A stretch of 9,508 bases of DNA from an uncultured bacterium (lineage in GTDB: Bacteria; Actinomycetota; Coriobacteriia; Coriobacteriales; Atopobiaceae): contig CAJMLD010000048.1 of assembly GCA_905214175.1 (NCBI GenBank), forward strand, positions 1 to 9,508, read 5' to 3'. The position numbers and the translations under genes are program-made. Shown here in pieces: positions 5,328-9,508 of this stretch. Position 1 is the first letter of the stretch. Every line of letters begins with the position of its first letter. The notes below the pieces were generated by a model. It made no database searches and was not told where the DNA came from. It saw nothing but the letters and a program-made list of their open reading frames with translations.

Positions 5328-5394
5328 GTGCCAGCACACCCAATGAGCCATTCGAGATCACACGCAGCGCCATCAAACAGAAGGGAACAAAGCC

Positions 5395-5967
5395 ATGTCC
5401 GAGAACACCACCAACCAGCAGGCCCGCACCGTCACCTCCGAAGATCACGGCAAGCTCGATGTCCGTGCCCTGGTGCTTCTCGCCGTCCTGCTCGCAGCCG
5501 GTTTCATCCTCAACTTCACCGTGGGCAAGGCCATCTCCAGCGTCTCCGGCGGCATGATCAGCCCCGAGTTCATCATCTCGGCATTCTGCCTCACCATCCT
5601 GGTCATTCGCCCCAACGTCCCGCAGGCCCTGGTCATCGGCCTCATCTCCGCGGCTGTGATTCAGATCACCACCACCTCCCCCTTTGTTGACTTCGCCGCC
5701 GAGGGCGTGGCCGCCATGCTCATGGCCGTCATCGTGAGCGCCGGCATGCGCGGCGGCGCCAAGAAGTTCGTGCCCGCCATCGGCACCTTCGTCACCACCG
5801 TGGTCTCCGGCGTCATCTTCATGGTCATCCGCATCGCCATGGTTGGCGCCGCTCAGGAGCTCGCCGCCGCCATGCTCCCCGTGGTCTTTGCAACCGGCAT
5901 CTTCAACGCCATTCTCGTCCAGGCCCTCTACATCCCCGTGTGCAAGGCCCTCAAGGTCAACAACTAG
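5395..5967 (+). CDS. TrpP-like ECF transporter S component (putative tryptophan), first copy
   Basis: 190-residue integral membrane protein with about six hydrophobic segments (roughly 23-42, 57-72, 77-92, 100-117, 126-150, 158-182) after a soluble 20-residue N-terminus. The size and topology suit ECF S components (substrate-binding subunits). SGGMISPEF (51-59), the PxVPQALVIGLISA stretch (73-86) and TTTSPFVDF (92-100) resemble, from memory, the GGMKPD / RVQNVLVIG / TTAFPGGQ segments of the Bacillus tryptophan transporter TrpP, where the Gly/Pro-rich turn follows TM1. The Trp-codon attenuator upstream supports tryptophan as substrate. AAGGGA (5381-5386) precedes the ATG. It is followed by a paralogue, the ATPase and EcfT. 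It contains no Trp. An alternative is another aromatic or indole-type substrate; the S-component class is firmer than the ligand. Confidence 0.78.
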   Translation: MSENTTNQQARTVTSEDHGKLDVRALVLLAVLLAAGFILNFTVGKAISSVSGGMISPEFIISAFCLTILVIRPNVPQALVIGLISAAVIQITTTSPFVDFAAEGVAAMLMAVIVSAGMRGGAKKFVPAIGTFVTTVVSGVIFMVIRIAMVGAAQELAAAMLPVVFATGIFNAILVQALYIPVCKALKVNN

Positions 5968-6021
5968 CCCGTCCGCCCTCAGCCACACCCCCGCAAGCAG
6001 CGCAAACGAAAGGAACCCACC

Positions 6022-6579
6022 ATGTCCCAGCAGAACGCAAGCCAGGCACGCACCGTTACCACCGCCGAGCACTCCGGCAAGGCCGACGTCTCCTCGCTCG
6101 TCCTTCTCGCCGTCCTTCTCGCCGCAGGCTTCATCCTCAACATGACCGTGGGCAACGCCCTTGCCATCGTGGGCATCAAGCCGCAGTTCATCATTGCCTC
6201 CTACGCGCTGGCGATTCTGCTCTCCAACGCCGGCTTTGGCCAGGCGGCCGTCTTTGGCCTAGTCTCGGCCGCAGTCATCCAGCTCACCACCTCAATCCCC
6301 GGGCTTAACTTCGCAACCGAGCTTATCGCCGCGCTGGTAATGGCCGCCCTCATCCGCCGTCCCCTCGAGATTGGCGGTCGCAACGTCACCCCGCTCGTCG
6401 CCGCGTTCCTGACCACGCTCGTCTCCGGCGCGCTCTTCGCCGTGGCCGGCACGCTCATCATGGGCGCGGCGCTTGGCACCGTGGTCGTGAAGATCCCCCT
6501 CGTCCTGGGCACCGCCGTCTTCAATGCCGTCGTGGTGCAGGCGCTCTACTTCCCCCTCAAGAAGGTCCTCAAGAAGTAG
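6022..6579 (+). CDS. TrpP-like ECF transporter S component, second (paralogous) copy
   Basis: 185-residue membrane protein clearly homologous to the preceding gene (roughly 40-45% identity by eye). The best conserved block runs from K20 to A46 (DVxxLVLLAVLLAAGFILNxTVGxA), and even the N-terminal QARTVT segment is retained. It differs at the putative substrate face: the SGGMISPEF loop is shortened to GIKPQF (51-56) and TTTSPFVDF becomes TTSIPGLNF (89-97), suggesting a different specificity or affinity. AAAGGA (6009-6014) precedes the ATG; the gap to the first copy is 54 bp. It contains no Trp. The pair is an old tandem duplication, not a recent one. Whether both S proteins compete for one EcfT/ATPase module or bind it together is not known. 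Confidence 0.75.
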   Translation: MSQQNASQARTVTTAEHSGKADVSSLVLLAVLLAAGFILNMTVGNALAIVGIKPQFIIASYALAILLSNAGFGQAAVFGLVSAAVIQLTTSIPGLNFATELIAALVMAALIRRPLEIGGRNVTPLVAAFLTTLVSGALFAVAGTLIMGAALGTVVVKIPLVLGTAVFNAVVVQALYFPLKKVLKK

Positions 6580-6604
6580 TTCCGCTAGGATGGTGAATCG
6601 CTCG

Positions 6605-6633
6605 TGAGACAAGGGGACTGTCCCCTTGTCTCA
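6605..6633. repeat. REP-like palindrome, copy C (perfect), inside the ECF operon
   Basis: TGAGACAAGGGGAC-T-GTCCCCTTGTCTCA: perfect 14-bp arms around a single central base. It is the canonical member of the family seen at 83-111 and 127-155. It lies 25 bp after the second S-component gene and 18 bp before the ATPase start. It is followed directly by TTTT (6634-6637), so its RNA resembles an intrinsic terminator with a short U-tract. Confidence 0.9.
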
Positions 6634-6651
6634 TTTTGTCGAAAGGCTCTT

Positions 6652-8475
6652 ATGACCGCACGGGAAGATAGGCCCATCATCGAGATGAACCACGTAACGT
6701 TCTCTTACGACGCGCCCGCCGAGGGCGGCGCCGAGAACAGCGAAGACGCCGCGCTGCACGACGTGTCGCTGAGCATCGGCGAGGGCGAGTTCGTGGGCGT
6801 GATTGGTCCCTCGGGTGCCGGCAAGTCCACGCTCGCCTCCGTGATGTCGGGTGCCATCCCCCACCACTACCGCGGCGCCCTCTATGGCGCCACGCTGGTG
6901 GACGGGCGCGACACCTGCGACGTTTCGCTCACCGACATCTCGCAGGTAGTTGGCAGCGTTCTGCAGGACATCGACACCCAGATGGTTGCTTCGGTGGTCG
7001 AGGACGAGATGCTCTTTGGTCTCGAGAACTTTGGGGTGCCCCATGACCAGATCGAAGGACGCGTTGCACAGACGCTCGAGACCGTGGGCATCTCCAACCT
7101 GCGCGACCGCGAGATAGCCACGCTCTCGGGCGGCCAGAAGCAGAAGGTGGCCATCGCCGCCATTCTCGCCATGCGCCCGCGCGTGCTAGTGCTCGACGAG
7201 CCAACCGCTGCGCTGGACCCCGCGTCCTCCGCACTCGTCTTTGAGACGCTGCGTAAGGTGCGCGAGGAGGGCGTCACCGTGGTGGTCATCGAGCAGAAGG
7301 TGGCGCTGCTCTCGGAGTACTGTGACCGCATCCTGGTGATGAGCAAGGGGTCACTCGTGCTCGATGGCACACCGCGCGAGGTCTTCTCGCACGGCGACGA
7401 GCTGCGGCGCATTGGTGTCGACAGCCCGCGCGTGGCGCGCGTGTACAACTCGCTTGCCAAGGACGGCCTGGTTGCGGGAGGCGCCCCGTGCCTCACCGTG
7501 CCCGAGGCCAAGTCTCTCATCACAGGGTTGGTGCAGCCAGCGTCCAAGACCAGCTGCCACGTGGCGAGCGCCGAGGAGGACACGCGCGAGGCGGGCTTCC
7601 GCGCCGGCTCCAAGCACGTGGCCGCGCCGCGCCCGCATGCGGAGGGCGCGCAGCCGGTGGTGAGCCTCGAGGACGTGAGCTTTGCCTATCCCGGGGGCAC
7701 GGCATCCGTCGACCACCTGAACATGCGGGTGTTCCCCGGCGAGGTCGTGGGCATCGTTGGCCAGAACGGCGCCGGCAAGACCACTCTCACCAAGCTCCTT
7801 AACGGCCTGCTGCGCCCGGCTTCGGGCACCGTGCGGTTGGCGGGTCTCGACACGCACGAGGTTCCCACCAGCGCAATTGCCGCCCACTGCGCAACGCTCT
7901 TCCAGAACCCGGACTACCAGCTCTGCAAGGACACCGTGCTCGAGGAGGTTGCCTTTGGCCTCACGTTGCAGGGTGTGGACGAGAAGGACGCGCGCACGCG
8001 GGCTCAGGCGGTGATCGAGCGCTTTGGGCTGCCTGCGGACGAGGCGCCCTTCTCGCTCTCACGCGGTCAGCGGCAGATGGTCGCCCTGGCCTCCGTGGTG
8101 GTGACGGAGCCGGAGGTGGTCCTTCTCGACGAGCCCACGAGCGGCCTTGATTACCGCGAGTGCATGACCGTGATGGACACCGTGAGCGAGATGGCCGAGC
8201 GCGGCTGCGCCGTAATCATGGTCTGCCACGACATGGAGGTTGTCTCGGACTTTGCCGAGAGGATCGTGGTCATGGCAAACGGACGCATCCTCGACCGAGG
8301 GGGCACGCTCGAGATGTTCTCCAACGCGGAGCTCATGCGGAAAGCAAGCGTAAAGGCGCCGCAGGTCATCGAGCTTTCCGAGGTACTCGCGCGCGAGCTG
8401 TCACCCGAATTTGCCGGAATCAGCCAGGTGTCTGGCATCGTCGACCTCACCGAGGAGATGGTACGCCGTGGTTAA
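6652..8475 (+). CDS. ECF transporter double ATP-binding protein (fused EcfA1-EcfA2)
   Basis: 607-residue cytosolic ABC ATPase with two nucleotide-binding domains in one chain, powering ECF uptake. NBD1: Walker A GPSGAGKST (52-60), Q-loop Q105, signature LSGGQ (158-162), Walker B VLVLDEP (178-184), but Q215 (VIEQK) where the switch His is expected. Linker about 270-335, Ala/Glu-rich. NBD2: Walker A GQNGAGKTT (370-378), FQNPDYQL (417-424; Q-loop region typical of ECF/CbiO ATPases), signature LSRGQ (469-473), Walker B VVLLDEP (489-495), switch H526 in VCHDME. The ATG at 6652 has GAAAGG (6641-6646); an earlier in-frame GTG at 6604 only reads through the REP palindrome. It overlaps ecfT by 8 bp. 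It contains no Trp in 607 residues. Fused ECF ATPases are common in actinobacteria. Confidence 0.93.
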   Translation: MTAREDRPIIEMNHVTFSYDAPAEGGAENSEDAALHDVSLSIGEGEFVGVIGPSGAGKSTLASVMSGAIPHHYRGALYGATLVDGRDTCDVSLTDISQVVGSVLQDIDTQMVASVVEDEMLFGLENFGVPHDQIEGRVAQTLETVGISNLRDREIATLSGGQKQKVAIAAILAMRPRVLVLDEPTAALDPASSALVFETLRKVREEGVTVVVIEQKVALLSEYCDRILVMSKGSLVLDGTPREVFSHGDELRRIGVDSPRVARVYNSLAKDGLVAGGAPCLTVPEAKSLITGLVQPASKTSCHVASAEEDTREAGFRAGSKHVAAPRPHAEGAQPVVSLEDVSFAYPGGTASVDHLNMRVFPGEVVGIVGQNGAGKTTLTKLLNGLLRPASGTVRLAGLDTHEVPTSAIAAHCATLFQNPDYQLCKDTVLEEVAFGLTLQGVDEKDARTRAQAVIERFGLPADEAPFSLSRGQRQMVALASVVVTEPEVVLLDEPTSGLDYRECMTVMDTVSEMAERGCAVIMVCHDMEVVSDFAERIVVMANGRILDRGGTLEMFSNAELMRKASVKAPQVIELSEVLARELSPEFAGISQVSGIVDLTEEMVRRG

Positions 8476-9214
8476 CGTGATCGACTACGTGCCGGGAGAC
8501 ACCCTGCTGCATCGGCTGAACCCGGTGACCAAGCTGGGCATTGCCGCGGCAATCATCGTCGCGATGTTTCTGGCTGACACCTATCCCATGCTGCTGGCAC
8601 TTCTCGCCCTCACCTTTGCGCTGGGCGCGTATGCGCACGCCACGTCCAAGCTAATCTCGCTGCTCAAGCTGCTGGTGCCGCTGGCGGTGGTGATGCTTCT
8701 ACTGCAGACCGCGTTTGTGCGCGGCGGGGAGCCGGTGGTTGCGTGGATGACCACGGACGGCCTGGTCACGGGTAGCAAGGCATGCCTGCGCCTTCTGGGC
8801 GTGGCGCTGCCGCTCATCCTCATGCTGAGCGTGACCAAGCTCAATGACCTTGCCAACGCCTGCGTCGAGGTGCTGCACATTCCATACCGCTACGCGTTCA
8901 CGTTTACCACGGCGCTGCGCTTTGTGCCGGTGTTCAGCCAGGAGATGAACGCGATTATGGAGGCGCAGACGGCGCGCGGTGTGGAGTACGACACCAAGAA
9001 CCCCATCCGCAAGCTGCAGCTCATGCTGCCGCTGTGCGTGCCGCTGCTGGTGAGCTCGGTGGGCAAGACCGACGCGACGGCGCTTGCCGCCGAGCAGCGC
9101 GGCTTTTACCTGCGCACGCGCGAGAGCAGCTTCAAACGCTATCCCATGGAGGGCCGCGACGTGGCGGTGCTCGTGGCATGCGTCGCGCTGGTGGTTGCCG
9201 GCGTGCTGCTGTAG
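8468..9214 (+). CDS. ecfT: ECF transporter transmembrane coupling protein EcfT
   Basis: 248-residue EcfT, the membrane scaffold that couples ATPases to the S component. The N-terminus YVPGDTLLHRLNPVTKLG (7-24) is the typical xxSxLHxLxPxxKL start. Hydrophobic segments lie at about 24-36, 40-56, 63-81, 105-121 and 232-248. The long cytosolic coupling region carries the first Ala-Arg-Gly motif (TARGVEYD, 168-175) and, about 40 residues later, EQRGFY (209-214), where the second ARG motif has Gln in place of Ala. Those Arg residues contact the ATPases. Start: GTG at 8468, overlapping the ATPase stop by 8 bp, with GAGGAG at 8452-8457; the alternative GTG at 8477 would be 19 nt from it. The single Trp (W93) is the only one in the four-gene transporter operon. 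Confidence 0.92.
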   Translation: MVNVIDYVPGDTLLHRLNPVTKLGIAAAIIVAMFLADTYPMLLALLALTFALGAYAHATSKLISLLKLLVPLAVVMLLLQTAFVRGGEPVVAWMTTDGLVTGSKACLRLLGVALPLILMLSVTKLNDLANACVEVLHIPYRYAFTFTTALRFVPVFSQEMNAIMEAQTARGVEYDTKNPIRKLQLMLPLCVPLLVSSVGKTDATALAAEQRGFYLRTRESSFKRYPMEGRDVAVLVACVALVVAGVLL

Positions 9215-9283
9215 CGGCGGGCGGGGCGCGGGCCGGTCGCAGGCCGGGGCGCCACAAGGCCATTTTTGGCAGCAACCCCGCAC

Positions 9284-9328
9284 GTAACCCCCACTGTGGC
9301 GCCAATCCGGCGCCACAGTGGGGGTTAC
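9284..9328. terminator. Perfect 20-bp inverted repeat between convergent genes (putative bidirectional terminator)
   Basis: Arms 9284-9303 and 9309-9328 are exact reverse complements (ends GTAACC/GGTTAC; inner GGCGCC), with a five-base loop AATCC. It lies between the ecfT stop and the stop of the convergent gene. Neither strand has a good poly-T after the stem, so it may act by RNA structure or be an interspersed palindromic element. GGCGCCACA from the right arm is also found alone at 9248-9256. No gene is visible in 9215-9351. Confidence 0.6.
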
Positions 9329-9351
9329 TTTGCATCAAAGCCGTAAAACGC

Positions 9352-9508
9352 CTAGAGCTTCTCGTCCAGGCTATGAAGCATGTCGGCGGACTTTCTCAGC
9401 GCCTCTAGCTCGTCCGGGAGAAGGTCAATCTCCACAATCTCCTTAGCACGGGTGCTGTCGACAATTGTGGGCACCGGGAGGACCGTGGACAGCAGTACAT
9501 CCTGGCCT
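9352..9508 (-). CDS. L-lactate/malate dehydrogenase-like protein, C-terminal fragment
   Basis: The minus strand is open from the window edge to a TAG at 9352-9354, giving the last 51 residues: DVLLSTVLPVPTIVDS, then AKEIVEIDLLPDELEALRKS, then ADMLHSLDEKL. The pattern (xDVxLSVPxIV, then EV/IVEIxLxxxExxxLxxSAxxL) matches the C-terminal strand-helix end of the LDH/MDH family, which interconverts a 2-keto acid and a 2-hydroxy acid with NAD(H). The catalytic and substrate-selecting residues are outside the window, so lactate versus malate cannot be chosen. The frame is continuous and the C-terminus looks normal. Confidence 0.65.
   Translation of the reverse strand, partial: GQDVLLSTVLPVPTIVDSTRAKEIVEIDLLPDELEALRKSADMLHSLDEKL

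Noticed and set aside
5080..6072. 330-residue minus-strand ORF rich in Gly, Asp and His
   Set aside because: It is the antisense of the first S-component gene and the leader; its composition is an artefact of GC-biased codon use, and it has no recognisable domain.
6604..6651. GTG-initiated extension of the ATPase
   Set aside because: It translates the REP palindrome (same MRQGDCP peptide as before the SDR gene), and a proper ribosome site precedes the ATG at 6652.
8411..8467. Earlier EcfT start
   Set aside because: It would lie deep in the ATPase 3' end without a ribosome site and adds a non-homologous N-terminus; GTG at 8468 has GAGGAG at suitable distance.

Overview
The window is GC-rich bacterial DNA with mostly strong Shine-Dalgarno sites, occasional GTG starts and short intergenic gaps. 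GC content, the palindromic repeat TGAGACAAGGGGAC/GTCCCCTTGTCTCA and the gene content suggest an anaerobic actinomycete of class Coriobacteriia (Olsenella/Collinsella-like). That assignment is inference from composition and repeat style; no marker gene is present.

Layout. 1-170: two families of short repeats (a 24-bp direct repeat, then a pair of REP-like palindromes), followed by an SDR-family oxidoreductase (171-965, +). 1054-2894 (+): azlC, azlD and an alpha/beta-hydrolase esterase as a tight operon, probably exporting branched-chain or related amino acids. 2891-4191 (-): a UlaG-like metallo-hydrolase and a nitroreductase. The hydrolase converges on the esterase so closely that their stop codons overlap in one CTAG. 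4192-4512: intergenic, with dyads and a weak crcB terminator candidate. 4513-4893 (-): crcB/fluC fluoride channel, preceded by a sequence that folds like a fluoride riboswitch (about 4939-4995).

5096-9214 (+) is the most interesting part. A short leader ORF (5183-5263) carries three consecutive Trp codons. Mutually exclusive RNA helices and a strong intrinsic terminator (5291-5327) follow it. Together they have the architecture of a ribosome-mediated tryptophan attenuator. It precedes two tandem paralogous membrane proteins resembling TrpP-type S components, a double-domain ECF ATPase and an EcfT transmembrane coupling protein. The operon therefore looks like a self-contained ECF-type tryptophan importer controlled by transcription attenuation. 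In support, the four proteins contain one Trp residue in about 1230, as if built to be made during Trp starvation, whereas most neighbouring genes are normally Trp-rich. A perfect REP palindrome followed by four T lies between the S components and the ATPase and may tune subunit ratio.

9215-9508: a perfect 20-bp-arm inverted repeat separates the ECF operon from a convergent gene. Its visible 51 C-terminal residues resemble an L-lactate/malate dehydrogenase.
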